From contig JAPNXP010000002.1 of the NCBI GenBank assembly GCA_028753945.1, positions 9,424,001-9,488,000 of the forward strand: DNA of 64,000 bases. The letters run 5' to 3'. This stretch comes from Hexactinellida sp. DTS-2022. Its lineage: Eukaryota > Porifera > Hexactinellida. A program made the translations under genes and the position numbers. Each line of letters starts with the position of its first letter. The first letter of the stretch is position 1. Of the stretch, positions 43,164-55,304 are shown one piece after another. The notes under the pieces were generated by a model that saw nothing but the letters and a program-made list of their open reading frames with translations, made no database searches and was not told the DNA's origin.

Positions 43164-44729
43164 GGCCAAACTATACTGCAAATGGGAAAATGAGTTTAAT
43201 TCGTTTTCCTATTTGTTTCACACTGGTAAATAATCTGGCAAATTTTTTTTGAATTCTGAGTAGATTTGAAGTCAGTAGGGCTCTGTGACCCAGGAATTCC
43301 CTGTTATATAGCCAATTTCGGACGAAAATTTAAATTACGGCCCCACAATGCTCGTCAGATGAATCGAGATTCGATTGTTTTTGGATAGTACCCTGTAAAG
43401 TATACCTACATTTCAAATTTCAGGTGAATCTGACCGATAGTTTTGCTGTAGCGACCTTTATAAGATCCTGGAATGTGATGGACATCATGGAGGGTGACTT
43501 TTTCAAATGGGTTAAAAAGTTTGTAGGCTCGCACTGCCATAATTTACTATCAATTTCGTTGTTATTCATCCAATTGTATCCTTGCATATATACTTAGGAT
43601 CTAAACCAAAATTTTCAACATTCTAATCAAAAAATTCTGAGTTATAGTCATTTAAAGTCAGATTTGGATTGTCAATGTGCCAAGTTAGACTTCAAAGGGC
43701 TGGAATTCTGAAAGTTCGCATTGTAGAGTTTAGATCAAGGGTCATTCCCAAATTGAATATATATTCATTAGTTTACACTTGGTTTCAAACAATTAGGATA
43801 AAAACTGTGAACGCTCAAGCAATTAAAACATTCTGACCTTTCAACTCATTGGGTGGTCCTTTCACTTGTCTATTTTGAATCTCAGTAACCCGTAGACCAA
43901 TAAATAAAATTTTGAGTGCAAAATGATCCCAATACCCGGTTTACTATCCCTCAATAATACATTTTGAGACCCTAACTCGCACAATTTTTCCAAATGACCA
44001 TATATGGGCATAAAGTGTGCCCATTTTTGATGCTTTTCAAATATTTTTCTCGAAAACTATAAACTCTAGTGCTTAGCACTAACTTTGTATTCACATCTAT
44101 GTACTATTACCAACTCATATGAAAAACGGATGAAACCATTTGCAAAATAGTTATAAACATATAAATTCACTTGATTTGAGTCAAAATAGTGGTGTATGTA
44201 AAAACCTACCATTATTACTTTTGGTCTAGATTCCACAAATTTGGTTCAATATGTTCGAAACCAAGTTTGAATGAATGAATACATATGTTCCATTATAGAA
44301 ATACGTTTTTTAACACTTCCGACAAAAACTTTCAGAGTAACAGCCCATTGAAGTCAGTCTTTGACTGCCAAACATCTAAATGTTGTAGGTTGGCGGTAGA
44401 AATCTGACTTCAAAGTGCTGTAACTCTGAAAGTTTTTTTCGGAAGTGTTAAAAAACGTATTTCTATAAAGGAACATATGTATTCATTCATTTAAACTTGG
44501 TTTCAAGCATATTGATCCAAATCTGTGAAATCTAGACCAAAAGTTATGATCGTCCATTTGAAAACTGAGCTTTTGATGATGATGCATACATTCCTAAGCT
44601 CCAAAAAGGTCGCAACTTCGAAATTATGAGTCAGAAACTGCTGAAATTTTAAATGCTGGTTTATTTTGTAGGGTACTATCCAAAAAGATCATAATCTCAT
44701 TATCATTCTTGAGTATAGTTTGGCCTTAA
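43160..44729. mobile_element. TTAA element family 3
   Basis: TTAA at 43160-43163 and 44726-44729 with ends GGCCAAACTATACT and the inverse AGTATAGTTTGGCC. The left TTAA is shared with copy g. The right TTAA falls within a CGCGTAAAA mariner-type copy at the position where the sister copy has TCTTAAAA (4261-4268), so it was the target. The 1.57-kb interior holds a repeat X member (about 43860-44110) and a long palindrome (44211-44550). No transposase. Confidence 0.85.
44211..44550. repeat. 340-bp near-continuous palindrome
   Basis: 44211-44372 pairs with 44392-44550: for example ACTTTTGGTCTAGATT against AATCTAGACCAAAAGT-type sequence, and GAAATACGTTTTTTAACACT with AGTGTTAAAAAACGTATTTC. The loop around 44380 is tiny (AACATCTAAATGTT). 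Part of the arm (TCTGAAAGTTT, CTTGGTTTCAA) recurs diverged at 43600-43800 and 11900-12100. Confidence 0.88.
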
Positions 44730-45304
44730 GATTTTGTGGCTACTAAGCGATTCTACATTTACAAAAAAACAAAAAATGATGATTTAGAGATAGTAGATAG
44801 TTAGGGATATGTATTTATCGTATAGTAAGTTCATCCAAATTTATTATTGGTCAAATGAATACATATTTGCTTTACTATTCACACTAGAGATACTCGGTTG
44901 TGGGATGTACCCGAAAGTGTAGGGTTGCGGTGTGAAGTGAATTTTAATTCCCTTCAAAACACAATACCGTTTCTGTGGAAATTCCCGAGTATTCTCACAA
45001 TTTGGTTTCTATCTGGATTCCCATTGGTTAAAAAAATTTCCATTCCAATCCATATTGTAAATCACATGTGAATTCCAATGGGATTAACATACACACGGAA
45101 GCCTTGGCTATCTAAGTGGTCCGGATGTTGGATTATTGAATGTTTGAACACTAGGTAATTATAATTTTATTCGATGTTGATAATATTTGGAAACGCATCT
45201 ATTGGTTTAATATGTGTTACTATCAGAATGAAACGTTTTTTACGCGATTTCGTTTACGGGGGTTTTCAAGGAACGCATCTACCGCGGAAAAAGTGAGATA
45301 CCTG
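44726..45304 (-). mobile_element. CGCGTAAAA mariner-type element, inverted and truncated
   Basis: Reverse complement of 3689-4265, ending GATACCTG then TA at 45305-45306. It is cut on its left at the TTAA where family 3 inserted; the missing right-hand terminal part of the element was not found on the far side of family 3. Confidence 0.85.
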
Positions 45305-45324
45305 TATACAATAGTTAGTTCGTA

Positions 45325-45576
45325 TTCTAAATTTGGGTTTTTATAGAGTATACCTGGGGCCGTATTCACTAAGAAGTTAATTAATGAGTAACAGGAAAAA
45401 CCTATCCATTCCGCAAAATTCGATTATATTGAAAACTTTTATTTACTGAGTTACCTAGATCGAATATTATTGCAATTTTGCCATCTAGAATATGAAGTAA
45501 ATTCTGCTGTAAAAAATTTAATTAATTCGGGTAAATATATTTGGTAGAAGTGCTCTAAAGTATACCTGAACCTTAA
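45325..45576. mobile_element. TTAA element family 2, copy h (two end fragments)
   Basis: A plus-oriented tail (TTATAGAGTATACCTGG, 45340-45357) and a minus-oriented head (GGTAGAAGTGCTCTAAAGTA to TTAA at 45573-45576) are separated by about 100 bp of unrelated sequence. Likely remains of one or two deleted copies. Confidence 0.6.
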
Positions 45577-45602
45577 AACAGAAGAACATCTAGAAGTGAG
45601 TC

Positions 45603-47290
45603 ATGAGCAAGAATATTCTCTCTTATTTTGGACCTAGTAGCTGTAATGGAGTTACATGTAACTCAACCAATCAGTTTCAGATAATGACTCTTCCGATTTT
45701 GATTCAATGCTACCACCAAATAAAAAGAGCAGCACAGAGAAATTTAGAACTCTAAAATCCGAATGAGTTATCGCAAGGATTGGGAGAAAGAATTTAACTG
45801 GTTAGTGTTGATCAATATGTTAATGGTGCCTTTTGTCGAATTTGTAGAACACACAGTATGCATCACACCACTCAAGAGCATACTGGAGGTGTTTGGGTTT
45901 CAAAACCATTTAAAAATTGGAAAAAAGCTGTTAGTAAATTATAGAGCACCAAAAAGGTGCACACCACATCTGATGTTGTGAAGCCATGGTTATGACCTCA
46001 ACCCAAGGCTCAGTAGCTCAACAGATTCAGAAAGTATGCACTTTGGAAAGGGAGAAACATAAAGCTTCCCTAAAGTCACTAGTACGCTGCACCCACTTTC
46101 TCGTGCGTCACCACATAGCTCACTCAACAAATTTAATTGATTTGGTCGAATTAGTCGTATCTTGTGGGGCCAGGAAATTGCAAACCTTTATTGAAACTGC
46201 TTCCAAGAATGCTGTCTATACTTTTAGAGGGGCTGTAGTTGAGTTTATCCAAGAACTTGGTACGTGGACTGAGGAATCACTTCTCAAAAAGCTACAGAAA
46301 GTGCCATTTTTCAGTATAATGGGGGATAAATGCACAGATGTGAGTGTGATTGAAGAATTGTCCATATTCTGTTGCTGGGAAGAAAATGGTGTGGCTGTTG
46401 AATCATTCTTGGAAATCATACCATTAAAGAGGAGTAATGCAGAAACTATATACACAGCCATTACCAATTGCCTCGAAAGCAAAGGCCTTCAAGTGAGCAA
46501 CATCATTGGTTTGAGATTCGATGGTGCTGCAACATTCTCAGGCAAGAAGACTGGAATCCAGGCCAGACTCAAGAAACATGCTCCACACGCAGTCTTTGTC
46601 AATTGCCACTGCCATATGTTACAATTAGCATGTGTACAAGCAGCTAACAGGACACCTGGAATTAAACAATTGTACACCGCTTTGACAACTCTTTGGAAAT
46701 ATTTCCATTATTCCCCCAAACGAGCAGAGTCTCTGAAAGAAATTCACAAGCTCTCGTGCTCCCCGAATTGAAAGTCATAAAACCATCTGACACACGGTGG
46801 CTATCACATCAAATGTGTGTGAAGCTGTTAAAGCTAATTACATTGTACTGATGCTTACCTTGTCCAATCACTACCAGAATTTTCATGAACCAGAAGCGTT
46901 GGGCTTATACAAGATCTTGTACAGTTTTCTACTATTGCCTCAATCTATCTGCTTGATTATGTGCTACCAATAACAGCTAAACTTAGTAAGACCCTTCAAT
47001 CAAAACAACTTGATCTTTAATTATATCTGCCCTTGTAGATGCCTCCATTACATCCATAGATGATGCAATAACACCTGCAGCTAAATGGATTTTAGAAGTT
47101 TAAGGATGATATTCAGCAAACTACAGGAAAAAAGTTTGACACCAGTAAGCTACTGAGATTCCAAGAGACAGTGGCTACCCCATTCGTAAACACTCTCAAT
47201 CAAAATATTTCAAGAAGGTTTGAAGCACAAGATATTGTGTCAGCATTGTCAATATTTGATCTCCGAAAAATCCCAAGTTCTGACTCAATT
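45603..47290 (+). pseudogene. ZNF862-type hAT-related protein, decayed
   Basis: Starts MSKNILSYFGPSS at 45603. After frame changes come DWEKEFNWL, then a TTF-type zinc finger (FCRICRTHSMHHTTQEHTGG, VWVSKPFKNWKKAVSKL; about 45830-45930). 45986-46771 is open for 261 codons with LQKVPFFSIMGDKCTDVSVI (about 46300-46350), ISNIIGLRFDGA-like SNIIGLRFDGAATFSGKKTG and VNCHCHMLQLAC, matching the DUF4371/RNase-H-like core of hAT-derived proteins of the ZNF862/ZMYM type; the D of MGDKCTD and of RFDGA fit the catalytic Asp positions. Past a frameshift near 46768 the sequence continues (KPSDTRWLSH, TIASIYLLDYVLPI, VATPFVNTLNQNISRRF) to about 47290. At least four breaks; no C-terminal dimerisation domain. 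Nonfunctional. Confidence 0.85.
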
Positions 47291-47361
47291 AACGAAAATA
47301 GTCTTAATTAGAATATTCCTAAGAAAATTCTAAATTACAGCTGTGCCCAAATGTTATATTC

Positions 47362-48088
47362 TTAAGGTTAAATTAGGGCAGATTCACTCAAAAAAACACA
47401 TGAATTTAGTTTTGAAGGTGGGAGTTTGAATTTCACATATATGATGGAAGACATTATAGCTATTTCGAAACTGAAAACGAAATCTAATTATCTTCTATAA
47501 ATTCGAAATTATTTGGCTTCCAGTATTATGCTAATACAAAAGTCCCATAGGCGGATTTTTTCAGACTCCATCTGATAAGTGTGTGGTTTGCAACATCATT
47601 ATTTGCTAAAGACCTGTACTGTGTGATCTATCAGATATATCATCGTTATGGGCGGTTGGTGGGCGGTTCAGAATTTTGATAAGATCTAAATAAAAAATAT
47701 TGCGACCTTTTGAAACCAAAAAATGAATAAAAAGGTCATCTTTTCATGCGAAATTTGATAAAATGCTTTATAAAAAAAATTCCAAGTCATAATTAAAAAT
47801 GTAAACCGTCTACCAACTCCTTACGCTAATAATCTTTGAATATTGATTCTGATAGCAAACATTGATGGCCGCATTCCCAAAATACCGCATAATATCAACC
47901 ACCACTTTTGGAAATCGCCCTATGGGAGATTTGTATTAGCCAAATTTTGAAACCGACAAAAAATTAAAAGTATAATAGATAGGGACATTTTCTTTTTAGT
48001 TTATTGATTTGTATCGTATAGGTATATATTTCTCACAATTACAGATTAATACAAGAACTTTCATTCACGAAGGGTAATTTAACCTTAA
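47362..48088 (-). mobile_element. TTAA element family 1, copy E
   Basis: TTAA at 47362-47365 and 48085-48088, ends GGTTAAATTAGGGC / inverse GGTTAAATTACCC. Forms a subfamily with copy F (shared ATTTCACATATATRATGGAAG and TTGCGACC-adjacent changes). Small frames broken. Confidence 0.9.
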
Positions 48089-48988
48089 CGGTGTTCCTTA
48101 TAGGAAATCGGCGAAAATAATATTTTCCCCGTTAAAACTTTATTCAAAAAATATACGCTAAATTTACCCAGTTTATATCCTAGAAACTGGAATTTCAATT
48201 TACCTCTCAATCACATATTTTTGGACCTTTTGACATCTCCATATATAGTCAAAAACCCGTTTCCCGTTTGATTCCAAAATTTTATAAGGAATTGCCAATG
48301 ATATGTCGTTAAATCCTATATCTTTAGAATTACAAAATTAGAAATTATAGAAAGTATTTGCCACGATTTTAGCTCATATATTTGCAAATTTGAATATCAG
48401 ACTATTATCAGATAAATATACGTCAGGGATTTAGTACATTTGCAAAGGTCTTTTAAGTTTGTACTAAATTATTGATTGTGATTCATTTCCAAGAAGATTA
48501 ATTTGATTTATGTCAACCTTATTACATGCAAATAGCATTAATGTATTCCTTGTCATGCTTGCTGCATTGACAACATGAATGCATGGTATTTGTGTAATTC
48601 CTCTTAGTATAAGCGTAAAGAGATTCCCAAGACGAGCGAGCGTAGAGAGCGAGAAAAACCTTTTTGAGTTGCCCATTGATTTTGCCAACTAAACTGGTTG
48701 GCAGGTGACTTATCCTGGAGTTACCCGGACTCCGTGTAGCTCCGGAAGGCTACTCTGGGCCACCCGGACATTTCCGGGTGCCCGAGTGGTTTACAACGCC
48801 TATGCCTAGAAGTTGTTCGTACTACGGCCCAGGATTTTACTGGCCGGGAGGCCCGTAGAGCCAACCTTCATTTACGTCGCCAATGGGGCGGCCCTATATT
48901 TCTGTGTCCGGGCGGGCCGAAGGTCCATCCTCGTATTTACGACGCCTATGCTTACATTACACATTTTAATACTACAAAGCATACTACC
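48089..48988. other. Gene-free stretch with GC-rich patch
   Basis: 48620-48960 is GC-rich with ACAACGCCTATGCCTAG, ACGTCGCCAATGGGG and ACGACGCCTATGCTTA at about 48804, 48884 and 48936, an approximate repeat with CCCGG-rich hairpins between. It resembles hAT-like ends but I could not pair them. Remainder AT-rich, nothing recognised. Confidence 0.45.
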
Positions 48989-49695
48989 TTAAGGTTCAGG
49001 TATACTCTAGAGCACTTCTACCAAAAGTATTTACCCAATTTAACTCAATTTTTTACAGCGTATATACTTCTTCTTCAGGATGCCAAAAATACAATAATAT
49101 TGGCATATATACTAAGAGAGGAAAAATCTTTTTTTTAATTTTACCACTATTGGGTAGAAGATCAATCAGCAAAGATGAACAAGACCAATAATATTATTGA
49201 TTGAATGTGTTTAGCTGGATGTAATAAATCTTTTGAGTGCAGGAATTGTGAATATCTGGATTTTTCTGGATTTCAAATACTTTTATGTGATGTCTATTTT
49301 CAAATGAAGATTTTCCTTATCCAAAATCAAAAAAACAGATGAACTATTCATATTAGGCTAAATCGCAGCACTGAAAAGTTGTATCTCTAAGAGATCTCTC
49401 CGAAACCGTTGAGTTTTTGATTCTACGACCAAAATTGACAAAATGACCTATTACACAAAACTGAAAATGTTGGTTTTGAGATAGAGGCTTTTGAAAAAAT
49501 AATTTACATCAATAATACCTAGATTGAGGTGACCAAAGTGTGTCAAACTGGAAGAATAATAGGAATTTCTCTTAGAAATCTCTTGAGAGTACACATTGGT
49601 GTCAATACAATCCGAAAATGCAATAAAAACGAGATTTACAATATTTGGGATTTTATCGAAATTTTGGGATTATGTAGAGTATACCTGAACCTTAA
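48989..49695 (+). mobile_element. TTAA element family 2, copy i
   Basis: TTAA at 48989-48992 and 49692-49695; ends GGTTCAGGTATACTCTAGAG and inverse GGTTCAGGTATACTCTAC. Full length; shares a subfamily with copy c (GCGTATATACTTCTTCTTCA). Confidence 0.92.
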
Positions 49696-49790
49696 ATACT
49701 CGAAATTTACGTGGTATAGATATTGTGATATAATATTGGTCTAATCTAGGTGTAATGTTGGTAAATTTAATAAATACACCCCTTCATTAG

Positions 49791-49932
49791 GGAAGCTGAA
49801 GACGAACGACCACGAATGAAACAGCCCGAAAAAGAAATCGAGGTGGAGGCTCAGGGGTTGAAAGGAAAGAAAAGAGAGATACATGAATTAGATGACGAAA
49901 ATATCGTTAAAAAGATAAAAATCCGGGAGTAA
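49791..49932 (+). CDS. Probable terminal exon of an unidentified gene
   Basis: An acceptor-like CCTTCATTAG precedes an open frame of 47 codons rich in E and K (EAEDERPRMKQPEKEIEVEA, LKGKKREIHELDDENIVKKI) ending in TAA at 49930-49932. AATAAA lies at 49969-49974, 37 nt past the stop, a normal place for a polyadenylation signal. The lysine-rich end resembles a nuclear localisation signal. No upstream exon is visible because a family 2 element ends at 49695. I do not recognise the protein. Confidence 0.5.
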
Positions 49933-49974
49933 TCTTATATTTTACCTGTATGCGTACTTTATTTATGAAATAAA

Positions 49975-50599
49975 TATCCCTGAAATTTGTCACGACTTCT
50001 AAAACAAATATTTGCTCCGTGCGGGGTAAAATACTCTTGTAATTTGAATATTAGTATAGAAGCAACATTTTAAAACTATACAGATTTCACACCTGGGCAC
50101 AGCACTATAACTCCCATCATTTTTTAGATGGCGGCCTAAATGATTTTTTTTGTCCGAAACTGAAGCATAAGAAAAAGTTGGTACCAAAAAACAAAATATG
50201 TTGAAAGAGTTCAAATCATTTAAATTGATGTAGTTATATATATAGTTATAAAATTTACTTGAAATTAATCAATCAATTTACTAATTGTGTACATATTATA
50301 TTGCAATGAACCTAGTCATTTTGATCAACCGCAAAATTAAATTCCTATTGTTCAAATGCCTTTGGCTATCATCACCATAACAACAAATTTATTGTTAGAT
50401 ATAAGTGAAAATTTACATTCCTATGTTTGAAAGTATGGTGAATTCAATGGAGGAAATGATTCAGTGATTGGGAATACAAAAAAAGTAGCCTATTTCCACT
50501 TAAATGCCCACTGTGCGTTCTATAGAAACAGGCCATATTTAACTTTGTGACTCCTTAAAGGCATCTCAAAGGTATATATCCATGCACATTACATGATGA
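49975..50599. other. No gene; dispersed repeat pieces
   Basis: 50325-50420 resembles the end of the CACTAACCAGCC mariner family (AATTCCTATTGTTCAAATGCC). 50518-50567 (GTTCTATAGAAACAGGCCAT, ACTTTGTGACTCCTTAA) is the inverse of 61622-61668, a shared sequence that may be a terminus of the P-like element downstream. Confidence 0.5.
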
Positions 50600-51188
50600 T
50601 GCAATAACCAACCCTTTCAACCCAGAGAAGCATATACCTGATTATGATACTGTACAGTGTACATCTTATAAAGAATATTCGGAACAACCTCTTAGCTACC
50701 AAATGTTTCCAAATACCAGAACTAGAAACTTCTCTTATGGATGTGGCTATTAAAATTACTTCAGGATATATTCATTGGTCAATCTTTCATAGTGTTCATA
50801 AGAAAGATTTAGCACTTGAATGTCATGTGAGAAAAGCTCCTAAAATTTTATATCAAGCCTTGCTCCCTGGAAATAAGAAACAATATGTCCCCCTTGCTCT
50901 GTCTATATTCGATCTGACAACACTTACGGCTATCCATCAATATTTCCAGAAGATAAAACAACTTCCCCATTTCTAAACTTATTCTATAATTGGTGGCTGA
51001 TAGTAAACGAAGAAGAAAGGTTCCACCCTAATATTGTTGGAAATGCACTAATCGCAAGTGATGGAAAGATTGAATTTTTGAAGATGTTTGCGAACTGGCT
51101 AAGTGATTGGTGAAAGTCAAAGAAACTTGGTCTTTCCAAACAAACGTTTGATGCTCTTATAAGTACAAGTCGGGCTATAGCAGATTTA
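50600..51188 (+). pseudogene. P-element/THAP9-like transposase fragment, first part
   Basis: 50644-50976 encodes VHLIKNIRNNLLATKCFQIP, IHWSIFHSVHKKD, LRKAP-like VRKAPKILYQALLPGNKKQY and VPLALSIFDLTTLTAIHQYF; after a frame change the second frame reads WWLIVNEEERFHPNIVGNAL, GKIEFLKMFANWLSDW, one in-frame TGA, then LGLSKQTFDALISTSRAIAD. I recall this order from P-element/THAP9-type transposases, where the next region has the form LI.DLL.EGY. Here the frame is cut at TTAA 51186-51189 by a 4.5-kb element; it resumes in the same phase at 55711 (SSELIHEGY), until a hAT-like CAGTGGAGTAGCC starts at 55740. The N-terminal THAP finger is not seen. Dead. Confidence 0.75.
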
Positions 51189-51404
51189 AGGATGCTTGCT
51201 TCGGAATTCTGGGAAATTTATAAACAAAGTGAAATTTCGAGATTAGTGTGAAATATATTACTACAATATCATGAAATCATGCTGGAATTGATAATACTCA
51301 AAAATCTTTCCTCTATCCCCTACAGGGGGCATTTTAGTGACGTCATTATTGATGTTTTGGTAATTAAATGAATGTACAGTACCCGGACAAAAGTATTCGA
51401 CCAC

Positions 51405-52197
51405 CCATGGCCTACTTAATATACGGCTATATATGTTCCCGAGAAGGCCAAGAAAGAAGAAGGCCAGTTTCTAATTTTCATTTTAGGATAAACTATGCCT
51501 CCTATTCTTGTTATTTGGGTTGTATATGGGGTAATCAACCATTGCGAGTCCAATGGAACCACTTTTGAGAATCTCAGATTTGTGGTTAAGCTGTTTAGGC
51601 GCAATTTAATGATGACACCACAAATATACAAAAATATAAAATTTGTGTCTAAAGAACTGCGAGAAAATGAAAATAATTTGCTAATATACTTCGAATACAT
51701 TTTCCGGATATATAATGATAATGAATATATATAAACCAGCAATTATATACGTTTTATGTACGAAAATAGTAAGTTTTAATTCGGATACTACTTGTATTTT
51801 AGCATGTGGTTGCTTTATAATTTTAATTTTTTTTAGAATGTCGCCATTTTGTGATTTAGTAGCCTTTGGGGTATGAAATATATCCCTATATTAGTATTCC
51901 TATTATAAAATTATTAGAAAGTAGGAAGAAACTGAAATTTATGATATTTGAAAAAAAATTCATTTTACCATAAATTGTTACCGTCATCATTAAATTGCGC
52001 CTAAACAGCTTAACCACAAATCTGAGATTCTCAAAAGTGGTCCCATTGTACTCGCAATGGTTGATTACCCCATATACAACCCAAATAACAACAATAGGAG
52101 GCATAGTTTATCCTAAAATGAAAATTAGAAACTGGCCTTCTTCTTTCTTGGCCTTCTCGGGAACATATATAGCCGTATATTAAGTAGGCCATGGACC
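51405..52197. mobile_element. Palindromic element, CCATGGCCTAC ends
   Basis: Left arm 51405-51612 and right arm 51988-52197 are inverted copies (CCATGGCCTACTTAATATAC; AAGCTGTTTAGGCGCAATTT) with about 375 bp between. It interrupts the left terminal repeat of the surrounding mariner element: ACCACCCA lies on both sides, consistent with a short target duplication of 5-8 bp. A single arm is present at 15336-15530. Confidence 0.85.
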
Positions 52198-52333
52198 ACC
52201 CAACATTCTCCCATTGAAAACAGTACTATAGTTGGTTGAACAATGCAAGATAGTGTTTTCAATTTACACGAGATATTGATATTTCGTTTACAAATTCGTA
52301 TTCTGCGGATTCGAATTAACACTTGTAGAAGCT

Positions 52334-53061
52334 TTAAGGTTAAATTACGGCAGATTCACCCAAAAAAACACATAAATTTAGTTTTGAAGGTGGGAGTTTG
52401 AATTTCACATATATAATGGAAGACATTATAGCTATATCGAAACTGAAAACGAAATCTAATTATCTTCTATAAATTCGAAATTATTGGGCTTGCAGTATTA
52501 TGCTAATACAAAAGTCCCATAGGGGGATTTTTTCAGACTCCACCTGATAAGTGCGTGGTTTGCAAGATCATTATTTGCTAAAGACCTGTACTGTGTGATC
52601 TATCAGATAGATCATCGTTATGGGCGGTTGGTGAGTGGTTTAGAATTTTGATAAGATGTAAATAAAAAATATTGCGACGATTTAAAACCAAAAAATGAAT
52701 AAAAAGGTCATCTTTTTATGCGAAATTTGATTAAATGCTTGATAAAAATTATTCCAAGTCATAATTTAAAAATGTAAACCGTCTACCAACTCCTTACGCT
52801 TATAATCTTTAAATATTGATTCTGATAACAAACATTGATGGCCGCATTGCCAAATTACCGCATAATATCTACCACCACTTTTGGAAATCGCCCTATGGGA
52901 GATTTGTATTAGCCAAATTTTGAAACCGACAAAAAATAAAAAGTATAATAGATAGGGACATTTTCTTTTTGGTTTATTGATTTGTATCGAATAGGTATAT
53001 ATTTCTCACAATTACAGATTAATACAAGAACTTTCATTCACGTGGGGTAATTTAACCTTAA
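52334..53061 (-). mobile_element. TTAA element family 1, copy F
   Basis: TTAA at 52334-52337 and 53058-53061, ends GGTTAAATTACGGC / inverse GGTTAAATTACCCC. Sister of copy E. Small frames broken. Confidence 0.92.
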
Positions 53062-53482
53062 ACTCAAACCCTTTTTGATTTGGTTAAAAATTATAATCTT
53101 GTGCCACTATATACCACTTTTCCCAAATTGCCACTATGGGAGAGATGGGAACAGGTGGCACATGTTGCCAATTGATGATAATTTCAACCGAAATAATATG
53201 TAATCAATTGGAAAGCATCTAAAATGAGTAATTCGAATGCGTAGAATATGAATCTGAAATCAAAATAGCAGTGTGTCATAAAGTTTTATTACATTGAACA
53301 ATATTATTAGACCTACTATAGTACTATTTTCAATGGGAAATTGTTGGGTGGTCGAATACTTTTGTCCGGGTACTGTATATATAATTATATTCATTATTAA
53401 TCACATTTATTTTGGTGAATTATATTCTATATTCCCTTTATATGGAATATAATACATTTTATAATATTTAGAAGTATCAGTA

Positions 53483-53560
53483 GTTCCGTTGGTATCATAT
53501 CGGAACAGTATGCAAGTGTTCCTGGGTTCGAACCCCTAACCTGGCATAACTTTTTGTCAA
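53483..53560 (+). repeat. tRNA-derived SINE head, copy 2
   Basis: CCTGGGTTCGAACCCC (53521-53536) is a B box; an A-box-like TTGGTATCATATCGG precedes it by about 35 nt. Downstream ATAACTTTTTGTCAATCAAC parallels the tail of the copy at 34250. Confidence 0.6.
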
Positions 53561-54038
53561 TCAACTATAATTTGACAAACTCATGAGCTTTATTCAAAAA
53601 ATCTCATACACTATGGACTAAGTATATATAACTAAAGGTATACTGACATGTATAATGACAACAATAACAATTTCAGATAATTATTTAATTACATTTTTCT
53701 TTAAAAAGTGTCCCAAATGAACGTGGACTGCTATAAACTGTTACAATTCATGCCAAAATCTATACATTATTCAAAATCCTATGTTAAAAACTATCATCGA
53801 GTATTATATTAGTATATACTAAGGATACTATTACAAAATACACATTTGATTCGTGCGTATTAGATAGAATATTTCTGATAAACTTCAACCTTAATTTACT
53901 CAAAACTGGATTTTTTGACAAACCTTGACTTTTTTTACATTGAAGTACTGAAGCAAATACTCCAAAATTCCAGTCTATTATATATATGATCTGAACTTTA
54001 TTTTGCAAGCACTTTGGAAATAACAAACAATTGGTGTA

Positions 54039-55304
54039 CACTAACCAGCCAAAAGTATTTGAACAATAGGGATTTTAATGCACACACAATACTCATCCGG
54101 TAACTTAATAACGGCTATTTAAACTACTCTGAAATGACTATAAATATTTTATTATAGATATACATATGAAAATATTGTGATTTCAATTAAATTTAGAAAA
54201 TATTCACGAAGTGGCATAAGTGTTTCTGCCATGTGCCACTTGTGGCATAAGTGGCACAAATGGAAATGTGGCTGTATCACAGTAGATTATACTAGGATTG
54301 ATTTGAAATTATGTACTTAGACTAATTTAAGGTTCAGGTATACGGTAATGCACTTCTACCAAAAATATTTACCTCATTTACTTTAAATTTTTACTGCGGA
54401 TTTGAATCATCCTTCTATTTGCAAAAATGCAATAATATTTCAATGACAAGTAACTGGGAAATTTTAGGTTTTCAAATTTTACTCATTTGTGTAGGAGATT
54501 TTTTAGAAATAATGAACCTTACAATAGTAAATACCGTTTAAATGCGTTTACCTATATCTTGTTTATCCCTTATCGTCTGGGATTGTTCCAATTTTATTTA
54601 TTTTTAATTTTCTTGAATATTGCGTGATGTCAACTTTTTAATCCAAATTTTCCTATCCAAAATCCGCAAAGCTCTGCAAATATTTCTAATTTAATAAATC
54701 GCAAACGATACAGGATGTATCTAGACGAGATCTATCGGAAACCGTTGAGATTTCGATTCTACGTGCAAAACTGAAAAAGTTTCTTATCTACACAAATCTG
54801 AAAATGTTAGTTTTGAGATAGCGGGTTTTTTTAAAAAAATTTACATCAATTATTCCTAGATTGAGGTGACCAAAGTGTGTTAAACTGGAAAAATAATAGG
54901 AATTCTTCTTAGAAATCTCTTGAGGGTACTTATTGGTATCAATTCAATCCAAAAATGCAATAAAAGTGAGATAGACAATGATTTGGATTTTATATAAATT
55001 TTCGAATTTTGTAGAGTATACCTGAACTTTAACTATGTGGAATTCAAATCTGCTATCAGAATTAATATAATAACATTGCATCTTAATGATCTCAAATTAA
55101 TTATTTAATTAGTTAATTATATATTTAATGAGTTTAACGCCTCCATAAAAATGTAAATTCGAAGATTTTGCTGTTTTATTATACTTTACATATTGTTTCA
55201 TGTAAATAACCATTTTGTAGAATCTACTAATGTTATTATGCTTGTATAACCTCAAATGTCCAAATACAAATTATTGCTGTTCAAATACTTTTGGCCGGTT
55301 AGTG
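54039..55304. mobile_element. Tc1/mariner-type element, CACTAACCAGCC ends, with nested TTAA element
   Basis: Ends CACTAACCAGCCAAAAGTAT and the inverse TTTTGGCCGGTTAGTG, TA at 54037-54038 and 55305-55306. Contains TTAA family 2 copy j. Relatives: 38110-38265 and about 50325-50420. No transposase. Confidence 0.9.
54327..55032 (+). mobile_element. TTAA element family 2, copy j (diverged)
   Basis: TTAA at 54327-54330 and 55029-55032; left end GGTTCAGGTATACGGTAATG, right end GTAGAGTATACCTGAACT. The most diverged full-length copy. Confidence 0.88.

Larger units (their letters stand above)
51377..53375. mobile_element. Tc1/mariner-type element with two nested elements
   Basis: Ends CAGTACCCGGACAAAAGTAT and the inverse at 53344-53375, TA at 51375-51376 and 53376-53377. 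Interior blocks next to each end (CCCATTGAAAAC.GTACTATAG) are also inverted copies of each other. Nested inside are the palindrome 51405-52197 and TTAA family 1 copy F (52334-53061); without them the element is about 480 bp and non-autonomous. Confidence 0.9.

Noticed and set aside
51495..51734. Frames starting MPPI.VIWVVYGVINHCE in the CCATGGCC palindrome arms
   Set aside because: They recur only because the arms are repeated; frames are open on both strands and shift between copies.
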